Translations under genes and position numbers: made by a program
Notes under the pieces: generated by a model
Database searches by the model: none
What the model saw: only the letters and a program-made list of their open reading frames with translations
What the model was told of the DNA's origin: nothing
Source of the DNA: an uncultured Pelagibacteraceae bacterium
GTDB lineage: Bacteria; Pseudomonadota; Alphaproteobacteria; Pelagibacterales; Pelagibacteraceae
DNA: 62,343 bases
Reading direction: 5' to 3'
Assembly: GCA_902558435.1 (NCBI GenBank)
Contig: CACEDU010000007.1
Span: 1-62,343, forward strand
Part shown: positions 35,224-44,560 of the stretch, one piece after another
Numbering within the stretch: position 1 is the first letter of the stretch
How the letters are laid out: every line of letters begins with the position of its first letter

Positions 35224-36192
35224 ATGAAATTAAATATAGAGAAAGGAATTTTTAAATCTTTCGATTTAATAGATATTTCAAATGCGTTAAGAATTGGACT
35301 TGCTAATAATTACAAAAATGTTGAAGTAGATGTAGTTGAGTGTCCAAATCTTAGAAAATGGGATTGTCCATCTGTAGGTATTAGTGGTAATCAAAAAATA
35401 ATCGATGTAGGAGGAGAGCCTTATATGCATGATAAACATTACATCGGTACTGAATTTGATTATCAAGAGATTTCAAAAAGAATAAATTCTGCAAAATCCT
35501 ATGCTCTTGGAGCAGGCTCTGGAGCTATGTCGTGTTTGGAAGGACATTGTGGAGAATTAATTATAAATGAGAATTTAATTACTGAAGAATCTAAATCTAT
35601 AATTGCAATGGTTGGAAAAAATAAAGAATGTATAGTTAAAGATTATAAGGCAAAAAAACATGGGGGACTTGGCAACATCTACTATAGCGATGGAAAACAA
35701 GGAAGAGTAATAAGAATTAATATTAAAAAAAGAATTGGAAACCAAGGATCATTACCTCAATCAATAAGACAATCATTGTCAGAAAATTTAAATATTTCTG
35801 ATAACAATCACATAGCTCTAGCTGGCGTTTTTAGAGTTTTGAATGGAAAAATACGATCACATGTACAACCCGATTATAAAGATATCAAACACGATTATTA
35901 TGATCCAAAATTAATGAAATGTACAAAAGACTTCTTGCAATTTTATGAACCTGTTGGTCCTGAATTGCAATGTTATTCTGTTTTGTGGACTGGAGATCCA
36001 ACTGGTGGAGAACTTAATTTAAGAGAGTCTGGAGAACATACCCATTTTCATTCTTATGAAAATAAAAAATATGCAGGTCATTACCATTTTGATGTAACCC
36101 CAGATGAAATAGAATATGTAGGATATTTTAATACTGCAAGTGAAGTTCACAGAGTAAATAATATATATAAAGAATTAGCTAATAAAAATTAG
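35224..36192 (+). CDS. DUF1907 (C11orf54-like) putative zinc ester hydrolase
   Basis: A 322-residue homologue of the DUF1907 family, whose human member C11orf54/PTD012 is a zinc protein with esterase activity in vitro. The N-terminal part shows ECPNLRKWDCPSVGISGN and DVGGEPYMHD; the middle GAGSGAMSCLEGHCGEL; and the C-terminal metal cluster HTHFH (272-276) with GHYHFD (His286, His288), the source of the three zinc ligands in the family. No signal peptide. DUF1907 proteins are sporadic in bacteria. It is followed by a MarR-like and a PanB-like gene on the same strand. Natural substrate unknown. Confidence 0.8.
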   Translation: MKLNIEKGIFKSFDLIDISNALRIGLANNYKNVEVDVVECPNLRKWDCPSVGISGNQKIIDVGGEPYMHDKHYIGTEFDYQEISKRINSAKSYALGAGSGAMSCLEGHCGELIINENLITEESKSIIAMVGKNKECIVKDYKAKKHGGLGNIYYSDGKQGRVIRINIKKRIGNQGSLPQSIRQSLSENLNISDNNHIALAGVFRVLNGKIRSHVQPDYKDIKHDYYDPKLMKCTKDFLQFYEPVGPELQCYSVLWTGDPTGGELNLRESGEHTHFHSYENKKYAGHYHFDVTPDEIEYVGYFNTASEVHRVNNIYKELANKN

Positions 36193-36228
36193 ATTGAATA
36201 GAAAGATCAATTATATAAAATTAATTAG

Positions 36229-36645
36229 ATGAAGAGGCAATTTAAGTATCCAAAGCATTTTGAAGAGCAAAAAAAACTTTCTAAATCAACAAAAAAAAGA
36301 ATTCAAATGGCCGAAGTTTCTCTTGGAGACTTCACCGGTAGGTTAAAAAATGATTTACTTAACTGGTTTTCATTAACGCCTCAACACTGGATAATGTTGC
36401 ACGTGGTAATGTTGGCTTATTTTAAAAACCAATCAATCACAAAAAACCAGCTTTTAAAAGTGATTGAAAAATCTTACCTAACTTCAAATGTTTATATCGA
36501 TACTGCAATTAAAAAAGGTTATTTTAGAATTATTAGAAATATAAAAGATAAAAGGTCAATTTTTATTCTTCCCTCAGTAATTACTATAAAAACATTTGAG
36601 GAGTTCATTGATAGAAGAGATCAACTATATAAAGGAATAAAATGA
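36229..36645 (+). CDS. MarR-like winged-helix regulator
   Basis: A 138-residue basic protein. The C-terminal half fits a MarR winged helix: helix-turn-helix around SITKNQLLKVIEKSYLTSNVYIDTAIKKGYF and a wing ending in DKRSIFILP, the usual DxR turn. The N-terminal helix (about 1-45) would form the dimer interface. It is the only recognisable transcription factor in the 35-kb sugar block. The next gene starts inside its stop codon (4-base overlap), so it probably controls the DUF1907/PanB-like unit, perhaps through the palindrome at 35162-35187. Confidence 0.62.
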   Translation: MKRQFKYPKHFEEQKKLSKSTKKRIQMAEVSLGDFTGRLKNDLLNWFSLTPQHWIMLHVVMLAYFKNQSITKNQLLKVIEKSYLTSNVYIDTAIKKGYFRIIRNIKDKRSIFILPSVITIKTFEEFIDRRDQLYKGIK

Positions 36646-37457
36646 AAAAAATCTATACATGGGCAGCAAAACCTGCAAGCAGAACTTTAACAGTTGGTGA
36701 TTTAAAAAATTCTAAAGGAAAAAAAAAATTTACCCAAGTTACAGCGAATACTGTTGAAGAAGCACATGCAGCTGAGCAGGCTGGGTTTGATATGATTATA
36801 TCAAATGCATTTAATGTTAAAAAAGCTAGAGAGGGTTCTAAAAATTTATTTTTAACTGCAGCATTAGTACTTAATAAATTTGTAACATCAGATGACATAT
36901 TGAGAGGTGCTTTTGAGGCTTTAGAGAATGGAGCTGATGCAGTAATGACACCTAGAAGTATGAAAATTGTTGAAATGCTTGCAAATGAAGATGTTCCAGT
37001 TATGGGACATTTAGGTTTAGTACCAAGAAAATCTACATGGATAGGAGGTTTAAGAGCAGTTGGAAAAAATAGTAATGAAGCACATGATTTGTATTTAAAA
37101 TTCAAAAGATTAGAGAATGCAGGAGCATTCTCAGCTGAATGTGAAGTAATTCCCGAAAATGTAATGGGAGAAATTTCTAAAAGAACAAATATAGTTACAG
37201 TATCACTCGGCTCAGGAAAGTTTGCTGATGTAATGTATTTATTTATGGAAGATATTTGTGGAGATACTGAAAATCCACCGAGACATTCAAAAGCTTATGG
37301 AAACTTAATAAAATTAAAAAATCAAATTAAACAAGAGAGAGTAAAAGCGCTTAAAGCATTTAAAAAAGATTCCATGTCAAATAAATTTCCTGGAAAGAAA
37401 CAATCTATAAATTTAAATCAAAAAGAGTTTGAACTATTTCTTGAAAAACTAGATTAA
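36642..37457 (+). CDS. PanB-like protein lacking canonical metal ligands
   Basis: A 271-residue protein with the overall pattern of ketopantoate hydroxymethyltransferase (PanB; PEP mutase superfamily barrel): FTQVTANTVEEAHAAEQAGFD, VPVMGHLGLVPRKSTWIGG (118-136) and FSAECEVIPENV (163-174) line up with PanB, and Glu166 corresponds to its catalytic Glu. But the two Mg-binding aspartates of PanB appear as Ser54-Asn55 (for GDS) and Thr72-Ala73 (for AD), the KIEGG strand is replaced by MTPRS (102-106), and the TDGQ segment is absent. So it is unlikely to be a working PanB; a different lyase or aldolase activity is possible. Co-transcribed with the MarR-like gene. Confidence 0.68.
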   Translation: MKKIYTWAAKPASRTLTVGDLKNSKGKKKFTQVTANTVEEAHAAEQAGFDMIISNAFNVKKAREGSKNLFLTAALVLNKFVTSDDILRGAFEALENGADAVMTPRSMKIVEMLANEDVPVMGHLGLVPRKSTWIGGLRAVGKNSNEAHDLYLKFKRLENAGAFSAECEVIPENVMGEISKRTNIVTVSLGSGKFADVMYLFMEDICGDTENPPRHSKAYGNLIKLKNQIKQERVKALKAFKKDSMSNKFPGKKQSINLNQKEFELFLEKLD

Positions 37458-38245
37458 TAAGTTTCAGATTCTTTTTTATTTATTGAGCCCTTCATTTTTT
37501 CTACAATCACTTTAGCACCAGCGCTCATTGCTCTTTGATCAGCTCCTATAGTCACAAAATTAAAACCTTTATCAATCATTTTTTGAGCATACTCAGTTGT
37601 TCCATTATGTATTCCTGCAAAGATATTATGTCTTTTAGCATGCTCTAATATTCTTAATATTTCAGAATATGCTTTTGTGTCCTCTGCTCTGTCAAAGCCA
37701 GGCTTTTCTCCAATCGCTAAACTTAAGTCAGCTGGACCAATATATATCCCATCCACACCGTCAGTAGACATAATCTCATCTAATTTATCTAATGACTCCT
37801 TCGTTTCAATCATAGCTAACTTTAAAATTTCATCATTTGCATGATCAGCATAATCAGCCCCACCATAAATTAATCCTCTAACTGGGCCAAAACTTCTATA
37901 TCCTCTTGGAGGATACATGCATGCTTGTACAAATCTCTCTGCCTCTTCTTTATTGCTTACCATAGGGCAAATGATTCCATAACAACCAGCGTCTAAAATT
38001 TTCATTATTTGTCCTGGTTCATTCCAATTTACTCTTGCAAGAGGCGTTACATCAGTTGAAGAAATTGTTTGAAGCATTGGAAGTGCGTTTGTGTAATCAA
38101 CAAGTCCATGTTGCATATCTACAGTAAGAGAGTCCCAACCTTGATGCGCCATAACTTCTGCAGATACTGTGCTAGGTATTTGTAACCAGCCATTAACAAC
38201 TGGCTTTCCTTCAGCCATCATTTGTTTAACTTTATTTTTTCTCAT
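37454..38245 (-). CDS. HpcH/HpaI aldolase (2-keto-3-deoxy acid aldolase)
   Basis: A 263-residue class II aldolase that splits 2-keto-3-deoxy sugar acids to pyruvate and an aldehyde. Catalytic and metal residues are visible: His46 (DMQHGLVD), Arg71 (ARVNWNE), Glu147 (AMIETKESL) and Asp173 (IGPADLSLA); YPPRGYRSFGP is also typical. In the family these enzymes act on hydroxy-oxo-heptanedioate, 2-keto-3-deoxyglucarate or 2-keto-3-deoxy-L-rhamnonate. The next gene downstream in its operon partner position is an aldehyde dehydrogenase (start of one abuts the stop of the other), which could oxidise the released aldehyde. Stop fused with the PanB-like stop as TTAA. Confidence 0.88.
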   Translation of the reverse strand: MRKNKVKQMMAEGKPVVNGWLQIPSTVSAEVMAHQGWDSLTVDMQHGLVDYTNALPMLQTISSTDVTPLARVNWNEPGQIMKILDAGCYGIICPMVSNKEEAERFVQACMYPPRGYRSFGPVRGLIYGGADYADHANDEILKLAMIETKESLDKLDEIMSTDGVDGIYIGPADLSLAIGEKPGFDRAEDTKAYSEILRILEHAKRHNIFAGIHNGTTEYAQKMIDKGFNFVTIGADQRAMSAGAKVIVEKMKGSINKKESETY

Positions 38246-39687
38246 TAATAATTAAGACCAAAATGAGTATATTTAATATTTAAATAATCCTTGATAGCCA
38301 TTGATCCACCCTCTCTTCCATAACCTGTCTGTTTGATACCTCCAAAAGGAACTTCTGCAAACGCAATAGTAGGATGATTTACTGCACATGTTCCAGTTTC
38401 CATTTTTTCTGAGACTTTGTGAGCTTTTTCTAAAGAATTTGTATAAATATAGCTTGCCAAACCTAAGTCATTGTCGTTAGCTCTTTTAACAACTTCATCT
38501 GTATCTTTAAACGTAAGTAGTGGAACTAATGGTCCAAAAGGTTCTTCTTTTGCAATTGTAAAGTTATCTTGAACATTGTCAAAAATAGTAGGTTCATAAA
38601 AATATCCTTTATTAAAACCTGATGGTCTCTTTCCACCACATAAAACAGTTGCTCCTTCTTTTTTTGTTTTCTCGACTAATGCCTCTATTTCATTCAATCT
38701 CTTTTCTGTTGTTAATGGACCTAATATTGTGTCGTCATCCATTCCATTACCAATTTTAAGTTTAGAAACTTTTTCAACTAATGTTTTTGCAAACTCATCT
38801 TTTTTCTTTTCATGGATATAAAATCTTGCTGGCGATATACAAACTTGGCCGTTGTTTCTAAATTTTGCCGTTATTGCCATATCTGTAACTTTATTTATAT
38901 CTACATCATCAAAAACTATAAAAGGTGAGTGACCACTTAATTCCATTGTTACTCTTTGAACTTTCTCAGCGGCTTGCTTTAAAATAAGTTTACCTACTCT
39001 AGTCGATCCAGTAATAGAAACTTTTTTAACTATATCAGAAGATATAAGTTGTGATGAAATTTGTGCTGGATCACCCGATAATAAATTAACAACACCTGGA
39101 GGAACTCCTGCATCATTTATAATATTCATTAGTTCCATTACACTACCTGGAGTAATAACATCTGGCTTACATATAACTGAGCACCCAGCTGCTAAGGCAG
39201 TTGAAATTTTTCTAGAAGATAAAACTATCGGAAAATTCCATGGTATTAATCCTGCAACAACACCAACAGGTTCATATTTTACATACATTCTTGTGTGTTC
39301 AAATCTGCTTTCAACAATCTGACCATATATCCTTTTTGTTTCTTCAGAATTCCATTCAAAAATATCTGCTGCGCCTCCGACTTCTCCTTTAGCTTCTGAT
39401 AAAGGTTTTCCAACTTCCAATGTAAGCCATTTTGCTAGTACATCAGTTCTCTCTCGCATAAGATCTGCAATTTTTCTTATAATTTTTGATCTTTGCCAAG
39501 GCGGAGTATTTCTCCAAACTTCAAGACCTTTTTCAGCTGACTTAAGAGCTTTATTTACATCTTCTTCACCAGCTTTTGATGCTTTGCCAATTACTTCTTC
39601 AGTTGCCGGATTTAACACATCGTAAGTTTCATTATTTTGAGATGGTTGCCATTTACCATCAATGAATTGTCCAAATTTGCTATACAT
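38245..39687 (-). CDS. NAD(P)-dependent aldehyde dehydrogenase
   Basis: A 480-residue ALDH: Asn151 (PWNFP), Lys174 (CKPD), the cofactor motif ITGSTRVG (225-232), Glu249 (MELSGHSP) and the catalytic Cys283 (GQVCISP). The subtype resembles lactaldehyde, glycolaldehyde or succinate-semialdehyde dehydrogenases rather than the methylmalonate-semialdehyde enzyme IolA. It is transcribed upstream of, and overlaps by one base, the HpaI aldolase, suggesting sequential action on a keto-deoxy acid cleavage product. It is divergent from iolD with a 55-base gap. Confidence 0.9.
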   Translation of the reverse strand: MYSKFGQFIDGKWQPSQNNETYDVLNPATEEVIGKASKAGEEDVNKALKSAEKGLEVWRNTPPWQRSKIIRKIADLMRERTDVLAKWLTLEVGKPLSEAKGEVGGAADIFEWNSEETKRIYGQIVESRFEHTRMYVKYEPVGVVAGLIPWNFPIVLSSRKISTALAAGCSVICKPDVITPGSVMELMNIINDAGVPPGVVNLLSGDPAQISSQLISSDIVKKVSITGSTRVGKLILKQAAEKVQRVTMELSGHSPFIVFDDVDINKVTDMAITAKFRNNGQVCISPARFYIHEKKKDEFAKTLVEKVSKLKIGNGMDDDTILGPLTTEKRLNEIEALVEKTKKEGATVLCGGKRPSGFNKGYFYEPTIFDNVQDNFTIAKEEPFGPLVPLLTFKDTDEVVKRANDNDLGLASYIYTNSLEKAHKVSEKMETGTCAVNHPTIAFAEVPFGGIKQTGYGREGGSMAIKDYLNIKYTHFGLNY

Positions 39688-39742
39688 AATTTTTATTTTA
39701 TGGTTTATTAGTTGAATTTTTGAGGAGAATATAACTAGAAAA

Positions 39743-41587
39743 ATGAAAAAAATAAAGCTTACTTGCGCTCATGCTTTAGTTAAACATCTAATAGCTCAAA
39801 AAATCTATATAGATGGTAAAGTTGAGCCTTTATTTCCAGGGGCATTTGGTATTTTTGGTCATGGGAATGTTGCGTGCATAGGTCAAGCATTAGAAGAAAA
39901 TAAGGATAAACTTCCAACTTATAGAGGGCACCATGAACAAAATATGGCTTTAACAGGCATTGCTTTTGCAAGAGCTAAAAGAAGAAAACAAATTTTTATT
40001 GCAACAAGTTCTGTTGGGCCTGGATCTACAAATTTAGTCACTGCGTCTGCAGTAGCGATGAGTAATAGATTGCCTATTTTATTTTTACCTGGAGATACTT
40101 ATGCGAATAGAATGCCAGATCCTGTACTACAGCAAGTAGAGCATTTTTCAAATCCAGGAATGACAGCAAACGACTCATTTAAACCAGTTACAAAATATTT
40201 TGATAGAATTACAAGACCTGAACAAATAATACAATCTCTTCCACAAGCAATTCAAACAATGCTTGATCCTGCAGATACTGGTCCAGCGTGTTTATCTTTA
40301 TGTCAAGACGTGCAAGGAGAAATATTTGATTATCCAGAGGAATTTTTTAAAGAAAGAATACATAATATAAGACGACCTAAACCAGATGATTTTCAAATTA
40401 AACAAGCAATGGAAAAAATTAAAAAATCAAAAAAACCAATTATTATTTCTGGGGGAGGTGTTTTCTATTCAGATGCAATGGATGAATTAGGAAGTTTTGC
40501 CATAAAACATAACATACCAGTTACACAAACAGTGATGGGATACTCAACAATGAAAAGAGATCATTCTCATTTTCTTGGACCAATAGGAGGCCTTGGTGGT
40601 AGAGCCGCAAATAACTTAGCAAAAGAAACTGATTTAGCTATTTGTGTTGGTACGAAATTGGCAGATTTTACAACAGGTTCGTGGGCTAATTTTGAAAACC
40701 CTGAATTTAAATTGGTTTCAATTAATATTGCAAGACATGATGCAAACAAACATTTAGCCGAGGCAGTTATTGGAGATGCTAAAGTTTGTTTATCAGAGTT
40801 ATCAAATTCTTTAGGAAATTGGAAATCTCCTGACAGTTGGCATAAAAAATCACAAGACGAACTTAAATCTTGGAATGAGTATGTTGATAAAGAAAGCGGT
40901 CCAACAAACCAAGAAACACCAAACTATGCACATGCCGTAGGGGCAATTTATCGAAATTCAGATCCAACAGATATAGCAGTTACTGCTGCTGGTGGATTGG
41001 TTGGTGAGGTAGTCCAAGTCTGGAGACCAAAAGAGCTAAATACGCATGAAACTGAATGGGGTTTTAGTTGCATGAGTTATGAAATTTCTGGTGCGCTGGG
41101 AATTAAGATGGCAAATCCTGACAAGGATGTAATAGCTTTTGTGGGAGATGGTTCTTATTTGCTTAACAATTCAGACATCTATTCTTCAGTTTTAACAAAT
41201 AACAAATTAATAATAATTGTTTGTGATAATGGAGGTCATGCAGTTATAAATAGACTTCAATTGTTTAAGGGTGGAAAAGAATTTAATTGCTTATTTAATT
41301 CATCTAATATTCAAAATTTTAAAGAAGTAAATTTTGCTCAACACGCAGCTAGCATGGGTGCAAAATCTGAACATGTTTCCACTATTTCAGAATTAGAGGA
41401 AGCATTTAAAAGAGCTAAAAAATCAGATGTAACATATGTAATATCAATAAAAACTCATAGTTACGAATGGCTTGAAGGTTCAGCTTACTGGGAAAGTCCT
41501 ACGCTTGAAATACCAACAACGAAAGAAAATGAGGAAGCTTTAAAACTTCATAAAGAAGGTAAAGCAAAACAAAGACAAGGTGTCTGA
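39743..41587 (+). CDS. iolD: Trihydroxycyclohexane-dione hydrolase IolD
   Basis: A 614-residue thiamine-diphosphate enzyme. The N-terminal Pyr domain shows FGIFGHGNVACIGQAL, TYRGHHEQNMALTGIAFA and ATSSVGPGSTNLVTA; the C-terminal PP domain has the ThDP motif starting GDGSYLL near residue 467 and ending at CDN about 30 residues later. These, with the length, identify IolD, which opens the ring of 3D-trihydroxycyclohexane-1,2-dione (product of IolE) to 5-deoxy-glucuronate. Downstream genes are a Gfo/Idh enzyme, a hydroxyacid dehydrogenase and a CUT2 transporter. IolB, IolC and IolJ for the following steps are not found in the window. A GAGGAG ribosome site precedes the start. Confidence 0.92.
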   Translation: MKKIKLTCAHALVKHLIAQKIYIDGKVEPLFPGAFGIFGHGNVACIGQALEENKDKLPTYRGHHEQNMALTGIAFARAKRRKQIFIATSSVGPGSTNLVTASAVAMSNRLPILFLPGDTYANRMPDPVLQQVEHFSNPGMTANDSFKPVTKYFDRITRPEQIIQSLPQAIQTMLDPADTGPACLSLCQDVQGEIFDYPEEFFKERIHNIRRPKPDDFQIKQAMEKIKKSKKPIIISGGGVFYSDAMDELGSFAIKHNIPVTQTVMGYSTMKRDHSHFLGPIGGLGGRAANNLAKETDLAICVGTKLADFTTGSWANFENPEFKLVSINIARHDANKHLAEAVIGDAKVCLSELSNSLGNWKSPDSWHKKSQDELKSWNEYVDKESGPTNQETPNYAHAVGAIYRNSDPTDIAVTAAGGLVGEVVQVWRPKELNTHETEWGFSCMSYEISGALGIKMANPDKDVIAFVGDGSYLLNNSDIYSSVLTNNKLIIIVCDNGGHAVINRLQLFKGGKEFNCLFNSSNIQNFKEVNFAQHAASMGAKSEHVSTISELEEAFKRAKKSDVTYVISIKTHSYEWLEGSAYWESPTLEIPTTKENEEALKLHKEGKAKQRQGV

Positions 41588-41596
41588 TTTCCTTAT

Positions 41597-42754
41597 ATGA
41601 ATAAAGTTTTCAAAGTTGGTCTTATTGGTTGTGGACATATTGCAGAAACTTATTTTAGAGCAGAGAAATATTTTAATAATATCAAAATAATTAAATGCGC
41701 AGATATTAATTTAAAAGCTGCAAGAAAATGTTCTAAAGAATATGGAATCAAATTTTTAAGTGTAAATGAAATTCTAAAAGATCAAGAAGTAGAAATTATT
41801 TTAAATTTAACTATCCCAAAAGCTCATTACGAAATTTCAAAGAAAGCTTTATTAAATGGTAAACATGTTTACTCAGAGAAACCATTGGCAATTAATTTAA
41901 AGGATGGAAAAGAACTTTTAAAAATTTCTAGAAGGAAAAAGTTATATCTTGGTAATGCACCAGATACATTTTTAGGAGGTGGAATTCAAAAATCAAAAGA
42001 GCTAGTTGAAAAAAATATAATTGGAAAAATAAAATTAGGTAATGCTGTTTTTGCCTTTCCTGGAATTCAATCATATCACCCCAATCCAGAACCATGGTTT
42101 GCAAAACTTGAAGGAGGTCCTGTAATTGATATGGGACCATATTACATTACAGCTTTAGTAAACCTTTTAGGACCTGCAAAGAAAGTTAGTGGGAGAATAA
42201 TAAATGGTTCAAAATACAGAACAATTGGAATTGGGCCAAAAAAAGGTAGAAAATTTAAAGTTAATTGCCCAACAACTTATCTATCTACAATCACCTTTAA
42301 AAATAACACAGTAATTAGATTGACGTTATCTTTTGATGTCATTGCTCATCAAAGAAATCATATTGAGCTATATGGTGAAAAAGGTTCAATGATTGTCCCT
42401 GATCCAAATATGTTTGGAGGATCAGTATTCACATGTAAAAAACTTGGAGATAATTGGAAAGAATTTAAAACTACAAAAATGCATTTAGGTAAAATTAATA
42501 TAAGAACACAAAGTTCAAGAGCAAATGAAGCTCCAACTAATGCAAACTATAGAGGTGCAGGACTTTCAGAAATGGCTTATTCAATCGAAAAAAAAAGGAA
42601 ACATTTATGCAATGGTGAAATTTCTTTGCATGTCCTTGATATAATTACTTCAATTATGAAAGCTTCTAAGTCTGGTGTTAATCAATCAATAAATACTGAC
42701 TGTGTTAAACCAAAAAAGTTTACAAATATTGATATAAAAAAAATAATTAGATAG
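41597..42754 (+). CDS. Gfo/Idh/MocA-family oxidoreductase
   Basis: A 385-residue NAD(P)-dependent oxidoreductase with the Rossmann motif VGLIGCGHIAETYF (7-20), the SEKPLAINL lysine motif and the C-terminal-domain segment GGPVIDMGPYYITALVNLLGP. NAPDTFLGGG replaces the usual HxRR region, which is seen in a subgroup acting on sugars or polyols. It follows iolD by nine bases, so it may oxidise an inositol stereoisomer or related cyclitol. Substrate cannot be read from the sequence. Confidence 0.85.
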   Translation: MNKVFKVGLIGCGHIAETYFRAEKYFNNIKIIKCADINLKAARKCSKEYGIKFLSVNEILKDQEVEIILNLTIPKAHYEISKKALLNGKHVYSEKPLAINLKDGKELLKISRRKKLYLGNAPDTFLGGGIQKSKELVEKNIIGKIKLGNAVFAFPGIQSYHPNPEPWFAKLEGGPVIDMGPYYITALVNLLGPAKKVSGRIINGSKYRTIGIGPKKGRKFKVNCPTTYLSTITFKNNTVIRLTLSFDVIAHQRNHIELYGEKGSMIVPDPNMFGGSVFTCKKLGDNWKEFKTTKMHLGKINIRTQSSRANEAPTNANYRGAGLSEMAYSIEKKRKHLCNGEISLHVLDIITSIMKASKSGVNQSINTDCVKPKKFTNIDIKKIIR

Positions 42755-42763
42755 AGCAAAGAT

Positions 42764-43786
42764 ATGATTAAACCTATTGTAATTTCTGATCCCTATCCAA
42801 GAACTTTGGATTTAATTTTTACTAAGAGAAAATTAAAAGAACTAAAAACCAAATATAAAATAATAGTTGCTCCAAAAAAAAATAAAAAAAATTTTTATGA
42901 AAATAATATTGGCAAGGCAACATTTATCATGGGTCAACCGAATTTAGATAAATATTTGTTGTCTAAAGCATCAAAATTAAAATGTATTATAAATGTAGAA
43001 AGTAATTTTATGGATAATTTAGACTATGATTATTGTTTCAAAAAAAATATTCATGTTATTGCAACTTCACCAGTATTTTCAAAGCCCGTAGCTGAAATAG
43101 CTTTAGGTATGACATTGTCTCTTTTAAGAAATATTCACAATGCACATTTTGATTTTATTAAATCTAAAGAGAAATATGGTTTAGAAAGTAATTTACAAGC
43201 TTCACTTCTGACAAATAAAAAAATTGGGTTAATAGGGTTTGGAGACTTAGCAAAATCTTTATATCCTTTACTTTTGCCATTCTCAAAAAATATTAATGTA
43301 TATGATCCATGGATACCTAAAAATAAAATAAAAAAAATCGGATTTAACCCAATTAATTTGAATAAAATGTTTAGTAGTTGTGAAGTAATTTATGTATTAG
43401 CCACAATCACCAAAAAGAATAAACATTTAATTGATAAGAAATTATTAAATAAAATGAAATCTGGCACTGTTTTTATTTTAATGAGTAGAGCAGCAATAGT
43501 TAATTTTAAAGATTTGATTAAGAGAATTAAAAAGGGAGATATTTATGTCGCAACTGATGTCTTTCCTGATGAACCAGTAAAAAAAAATGATCCAATAAGA
43601 AAGTTAAAAAATACACTATTTTCTGCTCATAGAGCTGGTGCTTTAGAAGAAGCTTTTTATAATATGGGTGAAATAGTTTTGAAAGATATGAAGCTTATTT
43701 TAAAAAATATGCCACCTAAATTCTGTAAAAGAGCTCAAAGAAAAACTGTAAAACTCTTAGCCTCAAAACCAGTTGCAATTAACTGA
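42764..43786 (+). CDS. D-2-hydroxyacid dehydrogenase family protein, divergent
   Basis: A 340-residue member of the D-isomer 2-hydroxyacid dehydrogenase family. Nucleotide-binding KIGLIGFGDLAKSL and the later MSRAAIVNFKDLI, VATDVFPDEPV and SAHRAGALEEAF segments are in the right order; the catalytic His is probably that of SAHRAG. The N-terminal substrate domain is less conserved than in the paralogue at 31.4 kb. It follows the Gfo/Idh gene and precedes the CUT2 transporter. Likely acts on a keto or hydroxy acid in the polyol pathway; exact substrate open. Confidence 0.8.
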   Translation: MIKPIVISDPYPRTLDLIFTKRKLKELKTKYKIIVAPKKNKKNFYENNIGKATFIMGQPNLDKYLLSKASKLKCIINVESNFMDNLDYDYCFKKNIHVIATSPVFSKPVAEIALGMTLSLLRNIHNAHFDFIKSKEKYGLESNLQASLLTNKKIGLIGFGDLAKSLYPLLLPFSKNINVYDPWIPKNKIKKIGFNPINLNKMFSSCEVIYVLATITKKNKHLIDKKLLNKMKSGTVFILMSRAAIVNFKDLIKRIKKGDIYVATDVFPDEPVKKNDPIRKLKNTLFSAHRAGALEEAFYNMGEIVLKDMKLILKNMPPKFCKRAQRKTVKLLASKPVAIN

Positions 43787-43808
43787 TTTTTTTATATTTT
43801 CTTAGATT

Positions 43809-44558
43809 ATGTCATCTGCCAATCAATTATTATTAGAAGCTAAAAATGTTACAAAATACTTTGGCACAATTACTGCTCTTGAAAATGTAAACCTTAAAAT
43901 TCATGCAGGTGAATGCTTAGGAGTTGTAGGAGACAATGGAGCAGGAAAAACAACATTAATGAAGGTTTTGTCTGGCCTATATAAACCAAGTGCTGGCTCT
44001 TTACATTTTGAAGGAAAAGAAAAAGTTTTAGAAAGTCCCAGAGATTCTCAAAACTTAGGTTTAGAAATGGTTTATCAAGATTTAGCTTTAGCAGGCAATC
44101 TTCCAATAGGCGAAAATATTTTTTTAGGCCGTGAACCAACGACTAATTTGGGATTATTAAAGTTTCTTGATTATAAAAAAATAAAAGAACTTACAGAAGC
44201 GCATTTAGGCAAACTTAAAATAAATGTAAAGAGCGCAGATCAAAAAGTCGAGGAACTTTCAGGTGGACAAAGACAAGCAGTTGCAATTGCAAGATCAACA
44301 GCATTCAATGCAAAAGTAGTGATTATGGACGAACCAACAGCAGCATTAGCTATTAAAGAAGTTGGTAAGGTTTTGGATTTAATAAATAGTCTGAAAAAAA
44401 CTGGCGTAGGCGTAATTGTGATCAGTCATAGAATGGATGATATTTTTGCAGTTTGTGACCGAGTAATGGCATTGTTTCAAGGAACGAATTTTGCAGAATC
44501 TGAATTATCAAACACTTCAAGAGATGAAGTTATTGGATGGATAATGGGTAAAAAATAA
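43809..44558 (+). CDS. CUT2 sugar ABC transporter ATPase, single domain
   Basis: A 249-residue ABC ATPase with Walker A GDNGAGKTT, signature LSGGQRQAVAIA and Walker B VVIMDEPTAALA. RbsA/XylG-type ATPases of this transporter class are usually two fused ABC domains of about 500 residues; this one has a single domain, like FrcA of rhizobial fructose uptake, and would work as a homodimer. It powers the permease and binding protein encoded next. The upstream iolD block suggests inositol or another cyclitol as substrate; the downstream mutarotase and ribokinase suggest a pentose or deoxyhexose. Confidence 0.9.
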   Translation: MSSANQLLLEAKNVTKYFGTITALENVNLKIHAGECLGVVGDNGAGKTTLMKVLSGLYKPSAGSLHFEGKEKVLESPRDSQNLGLEMVYQDLALAGNLPIGENIFLGREPTTNLGLLKFLDYKKIKELTEAHLGKLKINVKSADQKVEELSGGQRQAVAIARSTAFNAKVVIMDEPTAALAIKEVGKVLDLINSLKKTGVGVIVISHRMDDIFAVCDRVMALFQGTNFAESELSNTSRDEVIGWIMGKK

Positions 44559-44560
44559 TC

